Of a DNA stretch of 32,909 nucleotides, positions 14,934 through 22,308 are shown one piece after another. A model generated the notes under the pieces. The model was not told the origin of the DNA. It saw only the letters and a list, made by a program, of their open reading frames with translations, and did not search any database. Origin of the DNA: a virus. Each line of letters starts with the position of its first letter. Positions within the stretch are counted from its first letter, which is position 1. Location of the stretch: IMG/VR virus record IMGVR_UViG_3300045931_000119, positions 1-32,909 of that record; one strand, 5' to 3'. Both the position numbers and the translations under genes were made by a program.

Positions 14934-17269
14934 ATCGGCCTCCCTGCGCCTGGCATCGGCCGCATCGCGACCTGTTGCTGCCGGAACGCCTGCGCGGCCT
15001 GGCGCTCTTGTTGCCTGGCGTTCATGTCGGCCGCCTTGAGTTGCGACTGCTGATGCGCCAGGTCCATCTTCTGTTGGTTCACGCGCATGTCCTGCGCGGC
15101 CTTCAGCGAGTTGACCTGCGCCTTCTGGCGCTCCTGCATCATCTTGAGGTTGGCCTGGTCGGCCTTCGCCTGGTCCTCGCGCTCGCCACCACGGAGCTCG
15201 GCCACCTTGATGTCGCGCTCCTGCGCCAGGCGCGCCTTGTCGTGATCATCCTTCTGCCGGATCTTGATCATCTCGATGTTTTTGTCGTTCTCGATCTTCT
15301 CGCGCTGCACCTGGACCTTCTGCGTCTCGATCTTCTCCTGCGACTTGATCGCCATGGTCTGCGGATCGTCGCCACGCTGTTGCGTCGCCTTTTGCTGCAT
15401 CAGATCGACCAGGTTATCGATCGCCGAGTCGAGACCGCGGCCGGCGCGGTACGGTGCGACAAAGAACTTCAGCGCCTCGCCACAGAACTCCGCGGTCGCC
15501 GGCTCGGACGCTATCATCGCGGTGAGTTGCGGCAGCAACTGCGCGAGCACACCCATGAACTCCGAGCGACGTTGCTTCTCGGCATTTTCATCGACCAAAA
15601 TCGTGCTGTCGGTTTCGATATCGAGAACAAATGCCCGCGCGCGGTTGTCGCGCAGGAACGTCATCACCTGTTCAAACGTCGGCTTGGCCTGGAGCTTGGC
15701 GATCGCGTTCTGGCTCGTCTCGATCAGTTGCTGCGCCTGAACGGTGATTTGCTGGATTTGCTCCGGTTGCTGTTGCGCCATTTGCTGATATTGCGGCGTC
15801 TGCTGCGCCATCTGGATCGCTTGCTGTTGCTTGGCGAGATCCTGGGTGAGCGCCGCTACGTTTTGCTCGACCATCCGCTTGGTCGGCAGATCGGTCTGCG
15901 ACATCTGGATGATCGTGGTGTCCTTGAATTTATCGCAAATGATGTCGGTCGAGATCTGCACCAGGTCGCGCGCGACGCGCACCAGTTGCTGTTGCTTGTC
16001 CCTGATACGCGTGCCGCCGTATTGCGTCTTGAGTTGCTGTGCGCCGAGCGTCTCGGTCGGATCGGTGGCCCCGCGCATGATGTCGCTCAGGCCCATAATC
16101 TGATAAATATCCTCGATAATCTGCCGGCGCAGCGCGACCAGTTGCTGAATCGTGGTCGCGATCACGTCGATCGGCATCCACACGATGATTTCCTTGGTCC
16201 CGCCAAAAGCGGCCCAATTATTGATCGGCACCAGCACACGGCCTGGCGTCTTGATTGCCAGCGCGGTCTGGATTGCGTCGGCCATCTCGCCCCCACCGGC
16301 TGGGTAAAACCCCTTCGCCTCGAGCGCCTCGGCGAGCGCGTGGATCTTGCCGGTCAAGGTGTTGAGCTCCTCGAGTTGATCCTTGTACTGGAGGCTGTCC
16401 GGGACAGGGACCAGCGAGCCCGGTTGCAGCGTGCCGTAGGCAGGGCATGGGCACGGAAAGAAATCGCAGAACTCGATCTCGGGATCGGACTCGTCCAGGA
16501 TGTTCTCGCACCCCTCGGCGACCCACACGCACCGCTCATTCTTGCGATCCCAGATCTCCCAAAACTTCGCGCGCTCGCGATCGTCCGCGCCACCCACCTC
16601 CTTCGCGTCGCGATCGACCTGGTAGTCGGCGTCCTGGTACTCGTCGCCCGAATATTCCTGGAACCGCTCGCGCGCCTCGTCGCGGGTGAGGTAGCTCGCA
16701 GCCGCCACCCACCACACCTCGTACCAACAGCGCGAGACCGAATGCAGGAAGTCCCTGCGTTGCTTGTGATCGATGCAGACCTTCTCGTGACTGTAGTAGC
16801 CCTTGGTCCCGCCGCTCTCGTAGCGACACCACGGGACACCACGACCGTACAGCGCGACATCGTCGCGCACCTGGAGCATCAGGTCGTTGATGTGCGCCAG
16901 GTCGAACGACACGGTGGCGGTGCGCTCCAAGAGCTCGGACGCGGCTTGCGGAACCGGACGCCGGTCCTTGAACTTGGTCACCACCACCGGGATCGGGGGT
17001 TTAGCGTAAATACTGGGTTTTAACACCTCGTTATTCGCCCAGAGCATCTGGAACTCTTTATCCCTGGCTTTCATCACCAGGCGGGCGATATTTGCGTACA
17101 TCTTGTCAATGTTGTCGCAGCGGGCGTTCCAGTCATCGAACGCCTTCTCCGATTCCTTCAGGAGGTTGAGCCACGCGTCTGACTTGTCCGGCTCGAGGGT
17201 CGGATTGTAAGAAACATCGTCAAACCGGATATCTTCCTCGATCGGAGCATCAGGACCGTATTCGGCCAT
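14930..17269 (-). CDS. Portal protein (P22-like) with long coiled-coil C terminus
   Basis: 779 aa. ATG at 17269 has a GGGGAGG site and overlaps the HNH stop as TGATG. Typical portal content: EDIYQIMGLSDIMRGATDPT followed by ETLGAQQLKTQYGGTRIRDK and RVARDLVQISTDIICDKF, the crown/wing region of P22-type portals. The region around residues 470-540 is Gln-rich. From about residue 600 the protein is an uninterrupted charged coiled coil ending in a Gln-rich tail, consistent with a long internal barrel. The portal forms the dodecameric vertex through which DNA is packaged. Its first 15 residues (MAEYGPDAPIEEDIR) are nearly repeated at the start of the HNH gene upstream. Confidence 0.85.
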   Translation of the reverse strand: MAEYGPDAPIEEDIRFDDVSYNPTLEPDKSDAWLNLLKESEKAFDDWNARCDNIDKMYANIARLVMKARDKEFQMLWANNEVLKPSIYAKPPIPVVVTKFKDRRPVPQAASELLERTATVSFDLAHINDLMLQVRDDVALYGRGVPWCRYESGGTKGYYSHEKVCIDHKQRRDFLHSVSRCWYEVWWVAAASYLTRDEARERFQEYSGDEYQDADYQVDRDAKEVGGADDRERAKFWEIWDRKNERCVWVAEGCENILDESDPEIEFCDFFPCPCPAYGTLQPGSLVPVPDSLQYKDQLEELNTLTGKIHALAEALEAKGFYPAGGGEMADAIQTALAIKTPGRVLVPINNWAAFGGTKEIIVWMPIDVIATTIQQLVALRRQIIEDIYQIMGLSDIMRGATDPTETLGAQQLKTQYGGTRIRDKQQQLVRVARDLVQISTDIICDKFKDTTIIQMSQTDLPTKRMVEQNVAALTQDLAKQQQAIQMAQQTPQYQQMAQQQPEQIQQITVQAQQLIETSQNAIAKLQAKPTFEQVMTFLRDNRARAFVLDIETDSTILVDENAEKQRRSEFMGVLAQLLPQLTAMIASEPATAEFCGEALKFFVAPYRAGRGLDSAIDNLVDLMQQKATQQRGDDPQTMAIKSQEKIETQKVQVQREKIENDKNIEMIKIRQKDDHDKARLAQERDIKVAELRGGEREDQAKADQANLKMMQERQKAQVNSLKAAQDMRVNQQKMDLAHQQSQLKAADMNARQQERQAAQAFRQQQVAMRPMPGAGRPM

Positions 17270-17793
17270 CACTGCCTCCCCTCGCATCGGGAGAAAGCAC
17301 CGTGAATACGCTTATGCTCACGCTCAAATGCCGCGGCGGCTTCCGTGGCTGCAGCGAACGAACCGAGTCGTTTGAGGCCACCCACCGTCTTGATCTGAGA
17401 ATACCAACGCCGACGCCCCTTCAGCCGATAGCTACCCTTCGGCAGGCCAGGCTTGCGTGACGGCGTGTTCGCCTGGTTGTGCCGGCGCGGAGCTAAACGC
17501 AGATTGACGATCCGATTATCGCCCTTATCGAGATTTGCGTGATCGAGATCACCATCCGGCCACGCACCGTAAAGCAACGCCCAGGCAACTCGATGGGCTA
17601 GGAATAACCGGCGATCGAGGCGCACATAACGATAGCCGCGGTAATCGAGACAGCCCGCCTCGTCGCCAATAGCCACATTGCGTGCCGGCTTCGTCTTCCA
17701 ACGCAAGATCCCAGTGCCTGGATCGTAGGAAAGGCACTCGCGCAATCGGCGGATGTCCTCGTCAACCGGCGCGTCGGGGCCGTAGTCAGCCAT
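17269..17793 (-). CDS. HNH homing-type endonuclease with AP2-like domain and portal-like leader
   Basis: 174 aa. ATG at 17793 has GAGG six bases upstream. Residues 1-15 (MADYGPDAPVDEDIR) match the portal N terminus at 12 of 15 positions with the other three conservative. Then comes the nuclease: RLRECLSYDPGTGILRW, LAHRVAWALLYGAWPDGDLD with DHANLDKGDNRIVNLRL (HNH_3-like core), and an AP2-like DNA-binding tail (GSYRLKGRRRWYSQIKTVGG, LGSFAAATEAAAAFERE). The start overlaps the GH25 stop by 8 nt and the stop overlaps the portal start by 1 nt. It probably targets the portal gene of relatives. The coding junction sits exactly where similarity to portal ends. Confidence 0.92.
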   Translation of the reverse strand: MADYGPDAPVDEDIRRLRECLSYDPGTGILRWKTKPARNVAIGDEAGCLDYRGYRYVRLDRRLFLAHRVAWALLYGAWPDGDLDHANLDKGDNRIVNLRLAPRRHNQANTPSRKPGLPKGSYRLKGRRRWYSQIKTVGGLKRLGSFAAATEAAAAFEREHKRIHGAFSRCEGRQ

Positions 17794-18484
17794 GCTGCAC
17801 CTCGACGGTCGCGTCGGCCGGCATGGTGATCGCGATGCTGATGGTGATCGTCTTGCGCGCGGGCGGCGTCGGGGCCGGGGCGGGCGGCGCGGCCTGCCCC
17901 GCCCATGCGGCGCGGAGCTCGTCCGCGCTGCCGGCGTAGCTGTCGCCGTCAACGTTGCCCGTCACGCCAGGGCAACTCTCATGATCGGTGTACTGCCACA
18001 GCCACGGCTCATCCCAGGTCGGCGGCCAGGACGGCGCGCTGCTGTAATGCGCGAGCCAGAGATCATATTCGGCGAGCTCGGCGTCGTAATCGACCGATTG
18101 CTCCTTCAGTACATGACCGCTGTAAATCACCGCGCGCCGGCCGGTCATGGTGTGGACGTGCTCAAGCCACTGCTTCAGATCATCCAGGCTGACGCCGGCA
18201 TCCTCGTGATCGGCTGCGAGTAGCACGTCGTCGCGATCATAGGCTTGTTCGAGAAAATGCTCTGCCTGGGCGACCATGTCGCCGGGTCGGAGGAAGTGAT
18301 ATGCGCCCCACAGCAGGCCGGCGTTGCGCGCGGCCGTGCGCCTGCTTGCATACTGGTCATCGACGTAGCTTGATCCCTCGGTCGCCTTGTGGATCACGCC
18401 GACGATGCCGCTCGCGCGGATAGCCTCCCAGTCGGTGACCGTGTTGTGATGCGACAGGTCGAGCACCATCAGGTTCGGCGTCAT
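17786..18484 (-). CDS. GH25-family lysozyme (endolysin)
   Basis: 232 aa. Residues about 5-190 follow the GH25 muramidase fold: VLDLSHHNTVTDW with the first catalytic-side Asp (D9), GVIHKATEGSSYVDDQY, LLWGAYHFLRPGD, AADHED with Asp92/Glu94 at the usual catalytic position, AVIYSGHVLKEQ and LWQYTDH. A Pro/Ala linker (about 195-207) leads to a short beta tail (TITISIAITMPADATVEVQ), perhaps a wall-binding or multimerising piece. No signal peptide is seen, so release would need a holin; none was identified with confidence. ATG overlaps the 31-aa gene stop as ATGA. Confidence 0.92.
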   Translation of the reverse strand: MTPNLMVLDLSHHNTVTDWEAIRASGIVGVIHKATEGSSYVDDQYASRRTAARNAGLLWGAYHFLRPGDMVAQAEHFLEQAYDRDDVLLAADHEDAGVSLDDLKQWLEHVHTMTGRRAVIYSGHVLKEQSVDYDAELAEYDLWLAHYSSAPSWPPTWDEPWLWQYTDHESCPGVTGNVDGDSYAGSADELRAAWAGQAAPPAPAPTPPARKTITISIAITMPADATVEVQHG

Positions 18485-18576
18485 CGCCGCACCTCGCAGG
18501 TGTCGCCGGCCGGCTCGAGCCTGGCGACCAGGGCGCTCACCGTGAGACAGAGCTCGAGCCAGTGCGTGGCGGTCAT
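18481..18576 (-). CDS. 31-aa coupled micro-ORF upstream of the endolysin
   Basis: A frame from ATG at 18576 to TGA at 18483-18481. Both ends are ATGA overlaps: with the 75-aa gene upstream and with the GH25 gene downstream. The peptide begins MTATHWLELCLTVSALVARL and ends in a polar, basic part. The hydrophobic stretch is short (about 14 residues) and amphipathic rather than a clear membrane span. The double overlap is strong evidence for translation, at least as a coupling relay. Its place before the lysozyme gene makes a lysis-related role conceivable but unproved. Confidence 0.6.
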   Translation of the reverse strand: MTATHWLELCLTVSALVARLEPAGDTCEVRR

Positions 18577-18800
18577 GACGGCGTCACCACGGTTGCCGGG
18601 ATGATCTCGACCACCTGCACCGCATGCCCCGATGTCATCAGGTACTTGTTGTGATCCGCACTCGGAATGATCAGCACGATGCGCCCGGTGTTCAGCGCAA
18701 TCACCGCGTCGCTCGTCAGCCGCACCTTGATGAACTCGGGCAACTCGGGGAGCGGCTTATTGGTAACCATGGCCGGCGAATTGAAATCGAGATCGGTCAT
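18573..18800 (-). CDS. Small conserved phage hypothetical protein, 75 aa
   Basis: ATG overlaps the terminase stop as ATGA; a GGGGAG site lies 10 nt upstream. The core is beta-rich: EFIKVRLTSDAVIALNTGRI, then VLIIPSADHNKYLMTSGHAV and VQVVEI. Similar short proteins follow terminase genes in some phages as I recall. No catalytic motif or membrane span. Function unknown. Confidence 0.72.
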   Translation of the reverse strand: MTDLDFNSPAMVTNKPLPELPEFIKVRLTSDAVIALNTGRIVLIIPSADHNKYLMTSGHAVQVVEIIPATVVTPS

Positions 18801-21169
18801 AATCTAATCTCCCCACGGCGCGGCTCGACGGGTGGCGGGATGATCCAGTTCGACCGGATGCTCGGCACGCTCACCCGTGGCTTGAGCGTCGGAGAGCGCC
18901 TCCAGGACAGCGAGAGATAGCGAAAACTATCGGCCGGGTGGCTGGCCCAGTCATGGACTTCCGATTGCCGGTAGGCCTTTTTTTCATCGTCCCACTCGCG
19001 CCGATATTGCTCGAGCGCGGCAAAGCCGGTCTCCTCGGTGCGCGGATGAAACACACAAAGCGGGAGCGTGCGCCTGGCCGCGTTGATCCCGTCCTGCTTG
19101 CTCGCGTCAGGAACGAGCTCGGGCGAGAGACCGAGACTGCGCATCGTCTCAACACGCGTGCGCCCCGTGCCAAACTCCAACACCTTCGCATCGTGCGGCA
19201 CAAAATCCGTGCCGTGCCGCCAACCATGCCTGCGATGAGTCTCGTCAATGCGATCGCGATAATGCTCAACACCTGCACCAGATGCGGCGTAATGGTCGAG
19301 AATAAATATCTGACTGCCGACCACCTGGAACCACCAGATGCTGGTGTCGTCCTTGGTGCCCAAGTCCCAGGCCCTGTGAACCGGCTGGCCAGGAATAGGA
19401 TCGATATCGATTATCCGATCCTCGGCGCGGATAGCCGCACATTCAAACGCAAAAAATGCGCCCAGGATGGCCGCATTCCAATCGCAATTGTGTACCGCAC
19501 GACCGTTGACGGTGTAACTATTATCGCCCGCCACCTCGATATTATGGACCGGGCCTGCATAATCCTCTGTGCTCACGGCCCGCACACGACCGAGCATGCC
19601 GTGCTTCGCCGATCGCGTCTTGCCGTTCGTCGCATTCGCGCGTTGCGTCGGATTACGCCCCAGGCTCACCTGATATTGCTCTCGGGAATTGACGACGCGG
19701 TCCTTGATGACATCCACCCCCGCCGCCACACTGTTTATCTTCCCCGCATAACCCAGCGCAGCACCCAGAATCACCACCTGGTGCAGCAACCCCTCGCTCA
19801 CGCTCACATACTCAAACCGTGTCTCCCGTCCCTCACACTCCCGAATGTGACCGTCGCCCTTGAACAGCGTGTCCCACACCACACGCTCGTTGCCGCGCAA
19901 CAGCGAAAGCGGAAGCCGTTTGTGATGCGCGAGAGAACCACACTGCCCAACGAGAAAATCCGCCAGCGATACGTCCGCTACCACGATGCTCGTGGTGCTG
20001 CCCAATTCCGCAACCCTCGCCTCGCGACCAATCGCCTCCAGGGCAGCGCACAACTCCGCTATGCAATTCGCCTTGTGCGTCCCGATACTAAACGTCACCG
20101 CATTGCCGCTGACATGCCCGTCGCTCACGTACCAGCCAATCACCGTCGCCAAACTCGCCGGGATCAGCGAGGCTTGCCCCAAATCCATGCGCGGCGTGAC
20201 AAGCCAGCCACCAACCGCAACGTCCTGCGCCGCCTTCCACTCGTAGGTCTGCTGCAACGGATTGCACACGTAAACCGGATGCTCCGGAGTACACACGATG
20301 TCGGGACTGCCATAGGCCGCAATCCTGACCATCGGCCCGACATGCTCGCGCTGCATCGTCCGCTCGACACGCCGAAATCGCCCGGTATGCGTCAGAACAG
20401 CATCGCCAACCCGAATGTCCGCAATCGGCTTCGCACGGTCGTGACAAACAACCATCGCATCCGGCTTGAAACACATGTACTCCTGACTCCATTGCGCCGT
20501 GCCAACGTCCAGGCCGTACAACGCAATGTATTCCTGCCTTGCCTCCTCCAATTGATCCGGGGTCAACGCCTTCGTGTCGAGCGCAGTGAGCCGCTCCGAA
20601 AACCATTGCTTCGGATTCGCCTGCGCGTGGTCGAATAAGGCCTTCGCATGATTACGACCGCGCGGCGTGGTGATAAATATCGCCCAACCGTTATTCTCCT
20701 CGAGCATAGGGCGGTGATAACCCCAAGCACTCGGGTTGGCGAGCGCCCACTCTGAATAAGTAATTCCCGCAACACCAGAACCCACAGTGGCGTCATATCT
20801 GTCGCTTCCAATTATCTGCCAGGTCGAACCGCCTATGTCAGGCTTAAAACGAATAAACATCTCGTTGTCGTTAAACGTCTCACGTAATTCCGGAGGAAAT
20901 GCCTCGTCAATGCGCCTGCGACCAGTGTGAGCATTGATCGCCGTCCATATCGCCTTCCTCCCCTGATTATACTCCGGTAAACAATGCCAGTAATTCCCAG
21001 GACGCTCTAACATCGAACGCGCAGCATGGTGCAGCGAAATCTCGTCCTTGCCCGCACGCCTGTGCCAAACTGCCATCGCACGCTTGCCACCATCCGATAA
21101 ATGCTCCCATAACCGAGCCTGGTGCTCGCGTGGCATCCACCCACCTGCCGGAAGATAAAGCTCAGGCAT
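18797..21169 (-). CDS. terL: Terminase large subunit interrupted by an intein
   Basis: 790 aa precursor, about 461 aa after splicing, a normal size for TerL. ATG at 21169 follows GGGAGGGG; a start 21 codons earlier lacks support and overlaps the previous gene. ATPase: Walker A-like HRRAGKD (36-42) and Walker B region ITYSEWALANP with catalytic-type Glu140. Nuclease: AWDLGTKDDTSIWWFQ with Asp602, HDAKVLEFGTGRTR, and HPADSFRY with Asp747, the acidic positions of the RNase H-like packaging nuclease. The intein (233-561) lies before the Cys of the CDWNAAILGAFFAFE motif. The enzyme pumps DNA into the prohead through the portal and cuts concatemers. Confidence 0.93.
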   Translation of the reverse strand: MPELYLPAGGWMPREHQARLWEHLSDGGKRAMAVWHRRAGKDEISLHHAARSMLERPGNYWHCLPEYNQGRKAIWTAINAHTGRRRIDEAFPPELRETFNDNEMFIRFKPDIGGSTWQIIGSDRYDATVGSGVAGITYSEWALANPSAWGYHRPMLEENNGWAIFITTPRGRNHAKALFDHAQANPKQWFSERLTALDTKALTPDQLEEARQEYIALYGLDVGTAQWSQEYMCFKPDAMVVCHDRAKPIADIRVGDAVLTHTGRFRRVERTMQREHVGPMVRIAAYGSPDIVCTPEHPVYVCNPLQQTYEWKAAQDVAVGGWLVTPRMDLGQASLIPASLATVIGWYVSDGHVSGNAVTFSIGTHKANCIAELCAALEAIGREARVAELGSTTSIVVADVSLADFLVGQCGSLAHHKRLPLSLLRGNERVVWDTLFKGDGHIRECEGRETRFEYVSVSEGLLHQVVILGAALGYAGKINSVAAGVDVIKDRVVNSREQYQVSLGRNPTQRANATNGKTRSAKHGMLGRVRAVSTEDYAGPVHNIEVAGDNSYTVNGRAVHNCDWNAAILGAFFAFECAAIRAEDRIIDIDPIPGQPVHRAWDLGTKDDTSIWWFQVVGSQIFILDHYAASGAGVEHYRDRIDETHRRHGWRHGTDFVPHDAKVLEFGTGRTRVETMRSLGLSPELVPDASKQDGINAARRTLPLCVFHPRTEETGFAALEQYRREWDDEKKAYRQSEVHDWASHPADSFRYLSLSWRRSPTLKPRVSVPSIRSNWIIPPPVEPRRGEIRL
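19487..20473 (-). mobile_element. Intein with LAGLIDADG homing endonuclease in TerL
   Basis: 329 residues. It starts at Cys233 of the precursor (after QEYM), contains the TPEH block B motif (294-297; Thr and His needed for splicing), and ends NIEVAGDNSYTVNGRAVHN with penultimate His and terminal Asn561, followed by extein Cys562. Two dodecapeptide motifs, VIGWYVSDGHV and LFKGDGHI (acidic residues near 350 and 439), mark a DOD-type homing endonuclease. All splicing residues are present, so it should excise; the nuclease motifs also look intact. Removing it rejoins EYM-CDWNAA, a continuous terminase motif. Confidence 0.95.
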
Positions 21170-21515
21170 GAGCCCCTCCCTCCAGGCCGCCAGGAGCCTC
21201 GCTGGTGAGCTTTCCCTCGGGAGGCTGTCCAAGTACCTCCTCGCCGGAAAAACGCATGGGTGACCCCTCCGCGCGCCTCCCGCCTGCCCTCTGGCGTAGA
21301 ACTCGGTCCCCTATGTCCAGCGCAAGATCCTTCGCACCCGCCAAATTCAACATGTCCGTTAATGACCCATCCCGCCGCTTTATCCTCCACATCCCGCTAT
21401 GCCGGACATCACGAACAAGCATCACCAGCGGTTGAGCCGAAAAACTCGCAACCCGTAGAGCTATCCCCCGCCCTCCCTCGTCCGAAAAACTCCAACCCAT
21501 CGAATGAATGTCCAT
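21162..21515 (-). CDS. Small hypothetical protein before terL, 117 aa
   Basis: ATG at 21515 has an ideal GGGAGGT site seven bases upstream; a GTG three codons earlier is less likely. A segment WRIKRRDGSLTDMLNLAGAK with DLALDI following resembles a motif in small alphaproteobacterial hypothetical proteins (WR...DG.LSDMVNLTRAKDAA). The C-terminal 45 residues are Gly/Glu/Pro-rich. Its stop overlaps the terminase ATG by 8 nt. Function unknown; the position between the small-terminase-like gene and terL hints at packaging. Confidence 0.65.
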   Translation of the reverse strand: MDIHSMGWSFSDEGGRGIALRVASFSAQPLVMLVRDVRHSGMWRIKRRDGSLTDMLNLAGAKDLALDIGDRVLRQRAGGRRAEGSPMRFSGEEVLGQPPEGKLTSEAPGGLEGGAHA

Positions 21516-21791
21516 CTCAAACACCTCCCGCGATCGGGTGAGAGGCGGCCTTTTCGACTACCCACCGAAAGGGGCTCCCAGCGGCAAAAGTCCCCCTGGG
21601 GTCGATTCCGACCGATCGCCGGGCCCCCCGGCCAGCCTGGCACACGCCACCAGAATCTCGAGCTCGCGAGCTCGGCCTCGAGCTCGAGCGCCTGGCACGC
21701 ACTGGGTGGAAACTGGGGGGGATGGAATAGCGCAGAAATAGAAGTGCCTGCGGCTCTAGGCTAACTCGCATGACCGATGAGATTATGCCGA
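21516..21791. other. Non-coding gap with palindromes between packaging genes
   Basis: No convincing gene in 276 bp. It holds a perfect 16-bp palindrome CGAGCTCGCGAGCTCG (21659-21674), a 12-bp palindrome CTCGAGCTCGAG (21677-21688), a short GGTCG/CGACC hairpin near 21600, and the start region's ribosome site. Being between packaging genes, it could hold a pac/cos site or a regulatory signal; nothing proves this. Confidence 0.5.
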
Positions 21792-22070
21792 TCATTCGCC
21801 CCGCTCCTGGTACGCAAGAGCTCGAGGCGTGGCATCAATCACTCGGCCGTCCGCGCCGCGGATGATTTGGCGCACGATGACCCGGATCTCGCCGTCACTG
21901 TTACCGATTGTAGCAGTCGGCTTGCCCCAGCCGCGATCGAGAAGCGCCACGCTCGCAGCGACGCGCGCAGGCTCGCTCGCGCCCTGCGCGGCGATGCCGG
22001 CGAGCGTATTGATCGCCAGCGTTGTGTGCTGTCTTGCCAATGACCGGATATCAACAGGGGCTTTGGCCAT
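21792..22070 (-). CDS. Small-terminase-like protein, 92 aa
   Basis: The sequence, with HTTLAINTLAGIAAQG, ARVAASVALLDRGWGKPTA and a beta C terminus (GEIRVIVRQIIRG), matches a small phage protein group found just before terL ('H...Al.tL..I..d..ap..aR..AA..LLdRgyGKP'). That group resembles the helix-turn-helix region of small terminase subunits, which bind pac/cos DNA. ATG at 22070 is set by an in-frame stop seven codons upstream; no clear Shine-Dalgarno site precedes it, unlike most genes here, so it may start weakly or from a leaderless transcript. The 238-bp upstream gap carries the ATGACGC repeats. Role probable, not certain. Confidence 0.65.
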   Translation of the reverse strand: MAKAPVDIRSLARQHTTLAINTLAGIAAQGASEPARVAASVALLDRGWGKPTATIGNSDGEIRVIVRQIIRGADGRVIDATPRALAYQERGE

Positions 22071-22118
22071 TTGTGAGCGATCGGCTTATTTGCGCCGCTC
22101 GTCAAGGGTTCCGAGCGC

Positions 22119-22305
22119 ATGACACCATGACGCTGCATGACGCTGATTGCTTCTTCTCGCTTAATAGCGCAGCTCATATAGCTTCAATATAGTGTTTAGA
22201 GTCATAGAGCGTCATAGCGTCATGAGGAACTCGCCGTATGACACCGCATGACGCTGATTCTTGTTTTAAGGGCAGCTTATGACGCTATGACGCCTCATGA
22301 CGCTT
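22119..22305. repeat. Iteron-like cluster of ATGACGC repeats (possible origin/operator)
   Basis: Within 187 bp ATGACGC occurs six times (22127, 22137, 22248, 22279, 22287, 22297) and its complement GCGTCAT twice (22209, 22217), with near copies ATGACAC at 22119 and 22238. Two are a perfect tandem, CATGACGCTGCATGACGCTG (22126-22145). A compound unit ATGACACC-n-CATGACGCTG appears at both 22119 and 22238. An AT-rich stretch (22174-22202) separates the two sub-clusters. It lies between the VapE helicase gene and the terminase genes, a layout expected of a replication origin or a transcription operator. Confidence 0.75.
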
Positions 22306-22308
22306 AAA

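Noticed and set aside
14975-17023. A 682-codon plus-strand open frame opposite the portal gene
   Set aside because: It is the antisense shadow of a GC-rich coding region; the sequence is Leu/Arg/His-rich without domains, and the portal on the other strand is clear.
18938-20638. A 566-codon plus-strand open frame opposite the terminase and intein
   Set aside because: Arg/His/Leu-rich antisense shadow of recognised terminase and intein motifs; no ribosome site or domain.
21517-21795. A 92-codon minus-strand frame in the gap before terL
   Set aside because: Ser/Arg/Pro-rich composition, no ribosome site, runs through the palindromes and overlaps both neighbours.
21770-21865. A 31-codon plus-strand frame overlapping the small-terminase-like gene
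   Set aside because: Antisense to a better-supported gene, no ribosome site and no coupling.
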